Shown: positions 32,828 through 40,716 of the stretch, piece after piece
How the letters are laid out: each line of letters starts with the position of its first letter
Position numbering within the stretch: position 1 is the first letter of the stretch
Made by a program: the position numbers and the translations under genes
The notes under the pieces: model-generated
Told to the model about the DNA's origin: nothing
The model's input: the letters and a program-made list of their open reading frames with translations, nothing else
The model's database searches: none
Source: JAUIIK01 sp963709995
GTDB lineage: Bacteria > Chloroflexota > Chloroflexia > Thermomicrobiales > CFX8
Direction of reading: 5' to 3'
DNA length: 64,000 nt
Assembly: GCA_963709995.1 (NCBI GenBank)
Contig: CAVPYN010000008.1
Coordinates: 62,001-126,000 of the forward strand

Positions 32828-34348
32828 TTACCAGTCTTCAGGGAGTTCGTAGAGAACGATCCGGACACCGTTAACCCGATCCTCCCAGATAGATTGGCCC
32901 ACGGTCGAGAGCCACCGCTCCAGTTCATCGTCGCGGTCTTCGAGCGCCACGCGATCCGGCGACTCGATGAGCCAGATGCGCGTATGGCCACCGATTTTGT
33001 CGCGTAACATGTTGACCATGACCTCAGATGTGACCCAGTCGGCGTCGAACGCGGGCACGGTCGCGACGGGATGGCCACCGAGCCGGGCGTCGCGCTGCCC
33101 GTAGTAGGCAAGTGTGCTGATGATATAGCCCGGATGGAGGAGTAGCACGTCTTGAGGCTCGGACTGCTCTGCGATGCGCGCATATGCGCTGCGCCAGTCC
33201 TCTTTCTCTGCAGATATTGATCGATTCACGTCGGAGATTGGAACCCAGGTATGAGCGACGAGGATCAGCGCCACGAGCGCTGAGACGATCGTGCCGGATT
33301 TCGTCGAACTGAGGGCGCTCAGAGCAATCGCGCCAAGGATCAGATAGGGAGGCAACGCAACGATGATGTATCGATCCGAGAAGACTGAGTTGTGGAGCGA
33401 AACGAACCAGAGGCCGAGAACGGGCACCGCGGTCAGAGACGCGAGGAGGATCGCGACCGGTCGCCCTTGCCTGGTTGCCGAGAGCCAGACCACACCGGCG
33501 AGCGCGATGATGAAGTAGAGCCAGCCGGCCCGGAACTCGACATATGGTTCACTGCGAAACGTCGCAAACTTCACGCCAACGGTACGAACTGCTTCGATCA
33601 GTCCGACTTCGGCATGCCAGGTTGAAACGCCTCCGCCAACCACTCTCAACGCCCAGAGGGCGATCGGAATGTACGGAACGGTTAATGCTGCCGCAGCGAT
33701 CAAGATCCGTTTCCACTCGCCAGCCCAGCGGGTGTAGGTCAACCCGATAAACAAGGCCTGGGCAACGAAGACCAGGACGGCAGCGACGTGCGTGTAGAAC
33801 ATGATCGTCGTTATGACTACGTAAACGATCCACAGGGTTGTGTGGTTCTGGCGCAGTGCCTCGACCAGGCATAGGGTGGAGAGTATCGAGAGCAACACCA
33901 CGAGCGAGTACATCTTCGCCTCCTGGGAGTACCAGATATGGTACGGCGAGATGGCGAGAAGCCCGGCAGCGAACAGGCCCGATTGAGGCCCGGCAAGGCG
34001 GCGAGCGAGAAGGTAGATAGCAGGCAGCGCGAGCACGCCAGCAACCGCCGATGGGAAGCGGACTGCAACTTCGGACACGCCCGCGATCCGTACCCAGGTG
34101 GCCAGAAACAGGTTATAGACGGGCCCGTTCTCTCCTGCAGTGGAGAATGTGGCGAACACATCCGACCAGGACCGCTGGGCACGCACGACGATATCCGCTT
34201 CGTCAAACCAGAGGCTTTGTCGCCCGAGACCAGTCAGGCGCAGATATGCGCCAATTGCGATGATCGCCCCGAGAATCGCAAAGTGGAGCTTGTCAGCGGC
34301 AGTCGCGCCCGCCCACCGGTCGTACATCGATTGCCGCCCTGCGGTCAT
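32828..34348 (-). CDS. GT39-like membrane glycosyltransferase
   Basis: 506 residues from ATG 34348, which overlaps the preceding stop (ATGA); the longer frame is within the upstream gene. About ten membrane helices. The early loop LGRQSLWFDEADIVVRA has the Asp-Glu typical of lipid-linked sugar transferases in the PMT/ArnT group, and SPYHIWYSQEAKMYSL is a conserved loop. A soluble C-terminal part begins near 395. It transfers a sugar from a polyprenyl-phosphate carrier outside the membrane. Last of five overlapping glycosyltransferase genes. Confidence 0.82.
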   Translation of the reverse strand: MTAGRQSMYDRWAGATAADKLHFAILGAIIAIGAYLRLTGLGRQSLWFDEADIVVRAQRSWSDVFATFSTAGENGPVYNLFLATWVRIAGVSEVAVRFPSAVAGVLALPAIYLLARRLAGPQSGLFAAGLLAISPYHIWYSQEAKMYSLVVLLSILSTLCLVEALRQNHTTLWIVYVVITTIMFYTHVAAVLVFVAQALFIGLTYTRWAGEWKRILIAAAALTVPYIPIALWALRVVGGGVSTWHAEVGLIEAVRTVGVKFATFRSEPYVEFRAGWLYFIIALAGVVWLSATRQGRPVAILLASLTAVPVLGLWFVSLHNSVFSDRYIIVALPPYLILGAIALSALSSTKSGTIVSALVALILVAHTWVPISDVNRSISAEKEDWRSAYARIAEQSEPQDVLLLHPGYIISTLAYYGQRDARLGGHPVATVPAFDADWVTSEVMVNMLRDKIGGHTRIWLIESPDRVALEDRDDELERWLSTVGQSIWEDRVNGVRIVLYELPEDW

Positions 34349-35466
34349 GTTGTGACCGGGTTCCGCCGGTTCACCAACTGATCGTAGATTTCCGCATGAC
34401 ACTCGGCGATCTCCGGCCAGTGGAATTGAGATGGCAGCCGCATTGGCACGAACGATGAGGTTAGCGCTCGACGCAGTTCAAGATAAAGCGCGTCAATATC
34501 ACCAGGAGGAACCAGGCGCAATTGCGGCAATTCGGCAAGCCCATCCAGGTCACTGCCCGGGTCGTCCGATGTGGTGACAACCGGTATGCCCAGGTTGAGG
34601 GCTGCCAGTAGCGCGCTGCTGCGCTGGGTTGCCCCATGCGGAAATGGCATCGAGAGGGCCTCGCACGCTGCCAGCCGGTCGCTGGCCTCCTGGGAGGGGA
34701 GGTAGCCCGTCACGTCGATGTCGATCCCCTGTTCGACTCCGAAGCTTTCAAGCTCGTTCCGGGTCAGATAGCGATGAGTGCCGCTATCGGGCTTGGGCGC
34801 GCCCACGAGCGTGAGTGTAGGTCGTTCAGTCTCGCTAAATCGCCCGAGCGCCGCGAGCAGGTCGAGCAACCCCTTCTCTCTGGACGGAAATCCAAAGTAG
34901 CCGACGGAGGGCCTGCCCCGGTCTTTGGCCGCGCCGTTCGATTTGCGGGGAGGCGGGAGGCTCGGACCGAGCGGGATTCGCCGCGTCGGTATCTCCGCAG
35001 CGTTCAGGATCCGCTCGTCTCCCGGATTCGTCACGATCACGGACGTCGACGCCCTTGCCATGCGTAACATGACCGCGTTGCGTAGCCGCCCGGCTTTTGG
35101 AAAGAGGTAGGGTACCCGCAAGTCATGAAATGTTGTGACAACCGGGAGCCGGAGCCACGCCGAGAGGGTTGTTGGCAGCGCGTTAATCGCCGGATGCATG
35201 TCGAACGCGCCTGCTTGGTACTGAATGTGAACGACGTCGATGGGATTCGTCGCGACAATTTCGCGAATCTGGAGGGCAACCGGCCAGCTCCAGTTGCCAA
35301 TGGTGAATACACCCGGCCCTTCGGCGCCGTCGATGGTCAGCACGTATGTCTGGTAACCAACGCTGTCGAGTTCAGTGCGCAGCATCAGCGTGTAGTCGGC
35401 AATCCCGCCACGATGTGGCGGATACTCCCCGGTTACAAAGAGGATGCGCGCTTTCTCAGTCGACAT
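34345..35466 (-). CDS. GT4-family glycosyltransferase
   Basis: 373 residues, GT-B fold. N-terminal FVTGEYPPHRGGIADYT is the usual glycine-rich start; the C-terminal half has GYFGFPSREKGLLDLLAALGRF and the donor-site region SMPFPHGATQRSSALLAALNLGIPVVTT, where the common ExxxxxxxE motif is altered. It transfers a nucleotide-activated sugar in the cytoplasm, probably in building an exported glycan. It overlaps the GT39 gene by four bases and the upstream GT2 gene by eleven. Confidence 0.83.
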   Translation of the reverse strand: MSTEKARILFVTGEYPPHRGGIADYTLMLRTELDSVGYQTYVLTIDGAEGPGVFTIGNWSWPVALQIREIVATNPIDVVHIQYQAGAFDMHPAINALPTTLSAWLRLPVVTTFHDLRVPYLFPKAGRLRNAVMLRMARASTSVIVTNPGDERILNAAEIPTRRIPLGPSLPPPRKSNGAAKDRGRPSVGYFGFPSREKGLLDLLAALGRFSETERPTLTLVGAPKPDSGTHRYLTRNELESFGVEQGIDIDVTGYLPSQEASDRLAACEALSMPFPHGATQRSSALLAALNLGIPVVTTSDDPGSDLDGLAELPQLRLVPPGDIDALYLELRRALTSSFVPMRLPSQFHWPEIAECHAEIYDQLVNRRNPVTT

Positions 35467-36397
35467 TGAGGTCCGATCTAACCAGGGTCCAGTAGTGGGC
35501 GACGCGCGCTGCGCGCAACTCGCGCTTGTGGCCGATCATCCATTTCGCAGCTTCGCGCGCGAGTTGGAGGCCATAGTTTAACCTGAGAAGCATGGCGACG
35601 ATTCTGGTTGAGGCTACTCCATACAATCGCCGTTGAGCCCGCAGCCGGCCGCGATCGAATTCGAGGCGGCTGCGCAACGTGTCCTGGCTGGTACTGGCGC
35701 CTTCATGGTGAGTGATGACGGCACAATCCAGATACCGAATCCTCCAACCGTGACGCCGGATGCGATAGCACCACTCTAGTTCCTCGCCATACATCCAGAA
35801 TCGCTCGTCGAATCCGCCTACGTCCTCAATCATCCTCGTGCGCGCCATCAGGGCGGCTCCGACCAGCCAATCAACATCTTGAGAATCACCTGGCGAACTG
35901 CCGGTCATCCTGTAGCTAGTTACCCACTTGTTGGTGGGAAGCCATTCTTCGATGATTGTGCTCTCAAACGCCGGGGTCCAGCGACCGGGGAAACGTCGTT
36001 TCGAGGGCTGGCGCCTGCCGTCAGGATAGATCAGTCGAGGTCCAACTAACCCAACGTTACTGTCTAGGAGTAGCGCTCGTGCCAGGAACGAGATCGCGCC
36101 TTGATGAACAATGGTATCGGCATTCAGGACCAGAATTGCATTCCCGCGACAAGCGGCGATTCCAGCGTTCGCACCCGCTCCATAGCCGCGATTCTGAACC
36201 TCGAGTAGTTCGAAATCCGGAAAACGGTCCCGCACCAACTCGGGGCTACGATCCTGGCTCGCACAGTCGACGACAACAACCTGAACGGCCTCTCCGCGCG
36301 CAACCGCCTCACGAAGCGAATCGAGGCACTCCGCAAGCAGCGGGCGCACGTTGTAATTGACAACGACGACCGAGATCTTCAGGGGCGACGGACTCAC
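35456..36397 (-). CDS. GT2-family glycosyltransferase (rhamnosyltransferase-like)
   Basis: 313 residues from GTG 36397, which overlaps the upstream stop (GTGA). GT-A fold: ISVVVVNYNVRPLLAECLDSL start, VVVVDCASQD, NRGYGAGANAGIA and the metal site LVLNADTIVHQG. WLVGAALMARTRMIEDVGGFDERFWMYGEELEWCYRIRRHGWRI matches O-antigen and cell-wall rhamnosyltransferases. Part of the minus-strand glycan cluster. Confidence 0.83.
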   Translation of the reverse strand: MSPSPLKISVVVVNYNVRPLLAECLDSLREAVARGEAVQVVVVDCASQDRSPELVRDRFPDFELLEVQNRGYGAGANAGIAACRGNAILVLNADTIVHQGAISFLARALLLDSNVGLVGPRLIYPDGRRQPSKRRFPGRWTPAFESTIIEEWLPTNKWVTSYRMTGSSPGDSQDVDWLVGAALMARTRMIEDVGGFDERFWMYGEELEWCYRIRRHGWRIRYLDCAVITHHEGASTSQDTLRSRLEFDRGRLRAQRRLYGVASTRIVAMLLRLNYGLQLAREAAKWMIGHKRELRAARVAHYWTLVRSDLNVD

Positions 36398-37149
36398 GTG
36401 ACGGCCTGACGAGATCGCCACACGCCGTAGACTTTCGAAAGGGCCACCATTGAGCATGCGGCGAAGCCCAGGATGCCGTCCAGGTAACCCCGATCAGAAA
36501 TGAAACGGCTGTGGAACTCTCTCACCGGCATCGACAGGTAGGCCCGTCGACGCATGGGCGGCGAACTGGATGCGGCGATGCGCTCATAGGCAAGCTGCTT
36601 CCGGAAGAATTCGATAAGAAATGCCCCGCCGGACGGATAGTTGAGATGGACGATGGCATGGTTGAGAGCAAACACAGCGCCCTCGCACAACGGGGTTTCG
36701 TGAACTGGAGTGGTTTCGTCATATGCGCATCGTCCGGGCCGCATGAGCCTCACCTGGTAATCCGGCCACCAGCCACCGCCACGCATCACGCGTCCCCCCA
36801 TGACGTTGCGGCGTGGGATCGCAAATGCGGAAGTGCCCTCGTCCGCAGACTCAACCGCATCGCGGATCTCCTGTCGAAGATTGGGAGTCAACCGCTCATC
36901 AGCATCAAGAAACAGAATCCAGCCGACGTGGTTTGCGATCTGGATTGCGGCGTTCCGTTGTGCGGGAAAACCGTTCCACGAGCGTTCGATAACCTCCGCG
37001 CTGAGATTGCGCGCGATAGTCCGGGTCTGATCGACGGAGCCGGAGTCGATGACGAGAATACTGCCGGTCAACGGGAGCGCAGACTCAATGCAGCCAGCGA
37101 TGTGGGACTCCTCATCCCGCGCGAGTACCGCGGCAATCAGTTCCGGCAT
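36394..37149 (-). CDS. GT2-family glycosyltransferase (WaaE/KdtX-like)
   Basis: 251 residues from ATG 37149; the longer frame lacks family sequence. IAAVLARDEESHIAGCIESAL start, ILVIDSGSVDQT, then the metal site LFLDADERLTP and RNVMGGRVMRGGGWWPDYQVRLMRPGRCAYD, which is the WaaE/KdtX-like subgroup pattern. The C-terminus has a hydrophobic segment (GYLDGILGFAACSMVALSKVYGVW) for membrane contact. It overlaps both neighbours. Confidence 0.83.
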   Translation of the reverse strand: MPELIAAVLARDEESHIAGCIESALPLTGSILVIDSGSVDQTRTIARNLSAEVIERSWNGFPAQRNAAIQIANHVGWILFLDADERLTPNLRQEIRDAVESADEGTSAFAIPRRNVMGGRVMRGGGWWPDYQVRLMRPGRCAYDETTPVHETPLCEGAVFALNHAIVHLNYPSGGAFLIEFFRKQLAYERIAASSSPPMRRRAYLSMPVREFHSRFISDRGYLDGILGFAACSMVALSKVYGVWRSRQAVT

Positions 37150-38036
37150 CCCAGACCTTTCAGAAACACGTCGAGATTCGTCACGTCCGGTTCGTTGCGG
37201 CCGCCGGTCCCTGCTCCCTGTCGCGCTGCGCGAACCATGGTAACGATATTGGTTAGCGCCTTCCGGCGCGCGGGGGAATCCCAACGCCGGTGATACATCC
37301 CCCGGCTGCGCCAGAGCGCCTGCCGCATTTCCACAGGCATTTGTCCGGTGGAGGCTCCTCCGATGTGGACCACTTCGGACGCTGGCGCAATCAGTCGAGT
37401 CCATCCAGCCTGTTCCAGCCGGCGAGCGAAGTCGATCTCTTCGCAGTACATTCCGTAACTTTCGTCCAACCCTCGAGCGCGGATGAAAGCCTCCCGTCGC
37501 ACCGCCAGTGCTGCGCCGAGGACGTAGTCAACAGCGTACGGCAACTGGCCATCACCGGGTGACATTCGACCATTGAGTGACGATTCGTAGAGTCGCGCGG
37601 GTACCGGAATGAGATCGCAGATCGTGTTCAGGATTCCCGGGAAGCGGTAGCCGCTGGACTGGATGGTTCCATCCACGTTGAGCAAGAGTGGGGCAACCAG
37701 GCCGATATGCGGCGCGAGACTGAAGGGGTCGAGCAAAGCGCTTAGCGATCCCGGAGTAAGTTCAGTGTCAGCATTCAAGAACAAAACGATGTCACCGGTC
37801 GTCGCTCGCATTCCGGCGTTGCAGCCAGCCGCATACCCGATGTTTGCTGGCATCTGGATCAGTTCATTGACCGGGAAACGACGAATTACTTCGCGATGCC
37901 CGGCAACGGTCGATGCACAGTCGACGACGACAACCTCTCCAACATTTGGCTCGTCACGTCGTTCGGCGTCGATGGATGCGAGGCAATTCGCCAACAATCC
38001 AGGTGTATTCCAATGAACGATGACAATTGACAGCAA
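37137..38036 (-). CDS. GT2-family glycosyltransferase
   Basis: 299 residues if TTG 38036 is used; AGGAG seven bases upstream favours it over the longer ATG start at 38090. LLSIVIVHWNTPGLLANCLASI, VVVVDCAS, NIGYAAGCNAGMRATTG and the metal site FLNADTELTPGSL are GT2 hallmarks. GRRLDES-type acceptor region reads ARGLDESYGMYCEEIDFARRLEQAGW. First gene of the five-gene cluster, divergent from the NERD-like gene. Confidence 0.8.
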   Translation of the reverse strand: MLSIVIVHWNTPGLLANCLASIDAERRDEPNVGEVVVVDCASTVAGHREVIRRFPVNELIQMPANIGYAAGCNAGMRATTGDIVLFLNADTELTPGSLSALLDPFSLAPHIGLVAPLLLNVDGTIQSSGYRFPGILNTICDLIPVPARLYESSLNGRMSPGDGQLPYAVDYVLGAALAVRREAFIRARGLDESYGMYCEEIDFARRLEQAGWTRLIAPASEVVHIGGASTGQMPVEMRQALWRSRGMYHRRWDSPARRKALTNIVTMVRAARQGAGTGGRNEPDVTNLDVFLKGLGCRN

Positions 38037-38069
38037 TCGATATCTCCTGGCGCCACTTTCACCTATCGC

Positions 38070-38897
38070 TTGTGGCATGCTAGTCAGCAAATCGGTCAGT
38101 TATTGTATCGAGAGACGACGGCGAATTCGTTGCGAGTCCATCGAAACATCGGCTACATCAAGCGAAAGCAGCGGAGAACCCGCTGGTTCGTAGCGATGGG
38201 AATCACCCTCTTAGCTTTTGCGGTCATTTCACCGCTTGTCCACGGAACTCCGACGGTGATTGCCGTCTCCTATGGCGCGCTGATCATCGGGTTCTTCACA
38301 TTCATCTACGGGACGCAACAGTACAGTAAGTGGCGCCGGCGCCCCAGGGTTGACGAAGTGCTCGACACAGCGTTGGGCCGCCTGAATGATCGCAATACCT
38401 TGATTCACTATCCAGAGCTGGGCAGAAATAGCCCGGAACATGTGGTCGTTACGCCCGGTGGCTCGGTCGTGATCACACCGAAGGACGTTTCGGGCCGGAT
38501 TTCGGTTGACGGGCCGCGATGGCGGCAGCACAAACTGATCTTCCTGCGATTCTTCAGTCTAGGCGCGCCTTCTCTTGGCAATCCGACGGTTGAAAATGAA
38601 CTTCAGATGGATACTCTCGAAGCGCTTTTCGACACCGAGACCCTGGCCGGCGAGATCGAGGGGATTATCGTGTTTCTGCCCGATGAGGTAGAGATCCAGA
38701 TGAAGGATCCCGAATCGACCATCGCTCATATTTCAGAACTCGCTGAACTGGTCCGGGAGATCGGAGCCGAAGTCCAGCTGCCAAACGATGATCGGACGGC
38801 GATCGTCTCCGCGCTTACCGTCGGAGAAGAGTTCGAGACAACCGGAGCTCGACCGTCGCGGCCAAAGAAGAAGCTGAAGGTGTCCGGTCCGTCATGA
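38070..38897 (+). CDS. NERD-like domain protein with two membrane helices
   Basis: Up to 275 residues; the start (TTG 38070) is not secure. Two adjacent helices (WFVAMGITLLAFAVISPLV, VIAVSYGALIIGFFTFIYG), then a cytoplasmic part whose RNSPEHVVVTPGGSVVITPKDVSGRISVDG resembles the core of the NERD nuclease-related domain, though the usual Lys/Asp site is only partly present. The C-terminus is basic (RPKKKLKV). The stop overlaps holB (ATGA), suggesting coupling to the replication gene, which is curious. Confidence 0.55.
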   Translation: MWHASQQIGQLLYRETTANSLRVHRNIGYIKRKQRRTRWFVAMGITLLAFAVISPLVHGTPTVIAVSYGALIIGFFTFIYGTQQYSKWRRRPRVDEVLDTALGRLNDRNTLIHYPELGRNSPEHVVVTPGGSVVITPKDVSGRISVDGPRWRQHKLIFLRFFSLGAPSLGNPTVENELQMDTLEALFDTETLAGEIEGIIVFLPDEVEIQMKDPESTIAHISELAELVREIGAEVQLPNDDRTAIVSALTVGEEFETTGARPSRPKKKLKVSGPS

Positions 38898-39946
38898 GCA
38901 AGGGAGATGGCTGGAAAGTCATCGGTCATGACGATGCCAAGGCGCAGCTCCAGCAGGCGATCCGGACTGGCAGGGTTGGACACGCTTACCTCATCACTGG
39001 CCCGAGTGGAATTGGAAAGACAACGTTCGCGCTTGAGTTCGCGCGGGCGTTGAACTGTCTGGAGCGACAGGATGGGACGGCCTGTGGGCACTGTGAGTCC
39101 TGTCGCAGGATTGCCCGCGAATCTGATCGCCGGAGTCATCCTGACATCATCGTCGCTGATATGGAATGGCAAGCAAACGTTCTTGGCGGTCGCACGGCGG
39201 ACGACTCACGTTCGCGCCAGCGATTCTCTATCGACTCCGTGCGTTGGCTCCGCCAGGACATAGCCAGCCGGCCCGTGCTCGGGCGCTGGAAGATCCAGAT
39301 TGTAGACGGCGCAGACCAATTGTCGGACGTCGCGCCGGATGCTCTCCTCAAGACGCTAGAAGAGCCTCCTGGTTCGGCCCTGATCATCCTGATTGCCGAA
39401 AGCTACGAGGCGATGCCGGAGACGATTCGATCACGATGCCGGCATGTTCCCCTTTCTCTGGTCGACTCGCCGGTTATCAGTGCGGAGTTGATTGCGATGG
39501 GTGCGCTGGCTGAGCAAGCTGAGCTCATCGTCTCGATAGCACGGGGACGGGCTGGGCTGGCATTCGAACTTCGCCAATCTCCAAACTTGCTTGAAGAAAT
39601 GGAGTCCGAATTCCGAGATGCGCTTGAAAACATGCGCGACCCACTGGGACGCTTGAGGATAGTCGGTCCGATGGCTTCCCACCATACCCGTGAGCGGGAC
39701 CGCACATTTCGTTTTCTGGAAGCTTGTACGCTGCTCTGGCGCGATGCCTTGCTCTTGAAAGCCGGATTACAGGGCACGTCGGGATTTCCCGGTGTCCTGG
39801 CGGACCTGGCCGCCTACGCGAACGACCTCAGCGAGCAAGAGATCTTACAGGCCCTTCGTGCTACCCGTAGGGCTGTGGAAGATCTTGAAAGAAACTTCCA
39901 GGCTCGCATTGCTCTGTTGGCGATGACACAGCAGTGGCCGCGGTAG
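38894..39946 (+). CDS. holB: DNA polymerase III delta-prime subunit
   Basis: 350 residues. Clamp-loader AAA+ subunit. GPSGIGKTTFALEFARAL is the P-loop, followed by the four-Cys zinc module (CLERQDGTACGHCESCRR), then VDGADQLSDVAPDALLKTLEEPPGSALIILI and the SRC motif RSRCRHVPL. This four-Cys form also occurs in DnaX/HolB of Gram-positive bacteria. ATG overlaps the preceding stop. Confidence 0.9.
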   Translation: MSKGDGWKVIGHDDAKAQLQQAIRTGRVGHAYLITGPSGIGKTTFALEFARALNCLERQDGTACGHCESCRRIARESDRRSHPDIIVADMEWQANVLGGRTADDSRSRQRFSIDSVRWLRQDIASRPVLGRWKIQIVDGADQLSDVAPDALLKTLEEPPGSALIILIAESYEAMPETIRSRCRHVPLSLVDSPVISAELIAMGALAEQAELIVSIARGRAGLAFELRQSPNLLEEMESEFRDALENMRDPLGRLRIVGPMASHHTRERDRTFRFLEACTLLWRDALLLKAGLQGTSGFPGVLADLAAYANDLSEQEILQALRATRRAVEDLERNFQARIALLAMTQQWPR

Positions 39947-40001
39947 CGGTCAATTGTATAGCTGTAGAAGCTGACAAAGACGTTGTCGCCGCGGCTCCCG
40001 G

Positions 40002-40259
40002 TTACCCGGCTGAGTAGTCTAGCGCCTGGCGAATAAACCAAATCAACAAGATAGCAATCAGCGGGGATAGGTCAATGAATCCCGTCCGTGGCATGGACCT
40101 GCGAATCGGCGCGATGAATGGTTCCGTGATCGCGTAAAGCGCCTGCGAAATCGGGTTCTGCATCCCGCGGTCAAACCAGGACATGATTGCCCGACCAATG
40201 ATCGCGAGCCAGAGGATGAGTAGCAGTTTGTCGAGCAAATCTATGAGCGCGCTTTCGAT
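40002..40259 (-). CDS. YggT-family membrane protein (5' end uncertain)
   Basis: About 85 residues with two hydrophobic helices: LIDLLDKLLLILWLAIIGRAIMSWF and LSPLIAILLIWFIRQAL, with PISQALYAITEPFIAPIRRSMP between, the YggT pattern. No ATG or GTG is in frame at the right place; only an ATC (40259) or TTG (40238). One extra A at about 40262 would join a GTG behind GGA in the adjacent frame to this one, so a one-base error or indel is likely. YggT proteins are linked to cell shape and osmotic growth, without a known activity. Confidence 0.7.
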   Translation of the reverse strand: MESALIDLLDKLLLILWLAIIGRAIMSWFDRGMQNPISQALYAITEPFIAPIRRSMPRTGFIDLSPLIAILLIWFIRQALDYSAG

Positions 40260-40408
40260 GGTTCCACTCCAGGTTCTACGGCGACAATCAGCGGGTAGCG
40301 ACCGCCCCGCTTCACAATGCCCGGGCGCTATGATAGCAAACGGCGGATAGGTCCGAATGGGGAGCCGGGCGATTGGGCCCGGTGTGAATGAGAGATTGAG
40401 GAAGATCT

Positions 40409-40711
40409 GTGGCTGAAACGGCTGGCTACGTTGTTGTGGACATCTGGCGCGCAAAACCGGGCAAGAAGGATCAGGTGGACCGTTTGCTGGTCGCCGCCGC
40501 GCAACGGTTTCGGCGACAGCCGGGCATCGTTTCCGTCGACTATGCGCGTCTCGAAGAGCAGCCGGATATGTATCTCGTGATCTTCAGATACGTTGACAAA
40601 GCCGCGAGAGAAGCCTTCGTCGCGACGGAGGATCTTCGTTCTACGATGACTGAATTGCGCCAAGTCTGGGATCTTGAAAGCCCGGTGTACCGGGGAGAGA
40701 CATTCGTCTAA
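40409..40711 (+). CDS. Antibiotic biosynthesis monooxygenase (ABM)-domain protein
   Basis: 100 residues from GTG 40409 with GAGGAAG before it. Single dimeric ferredoxin-like domain: YVVVDIWRAKPGKKDQVDRLLVAAAQRFRRQPGIVSVDYARL and YLVIFRYVDKAAREAFVAT match the ABM pattern. These small proteins include monooxygenases and haem-degrading enzymes, but many have no known function. Confidence 0.75.
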   Translation: MAETAGYVVVDIWRAKPGKKDQVDRLLVAAAQRFRRQPGIVSVDYARLEEQPDMYLVIFRYVDKAAREAFVATEDLRSTMTELRQVWDLESPVYRGETFV

Positions 40712-40716
40712 GGCTT

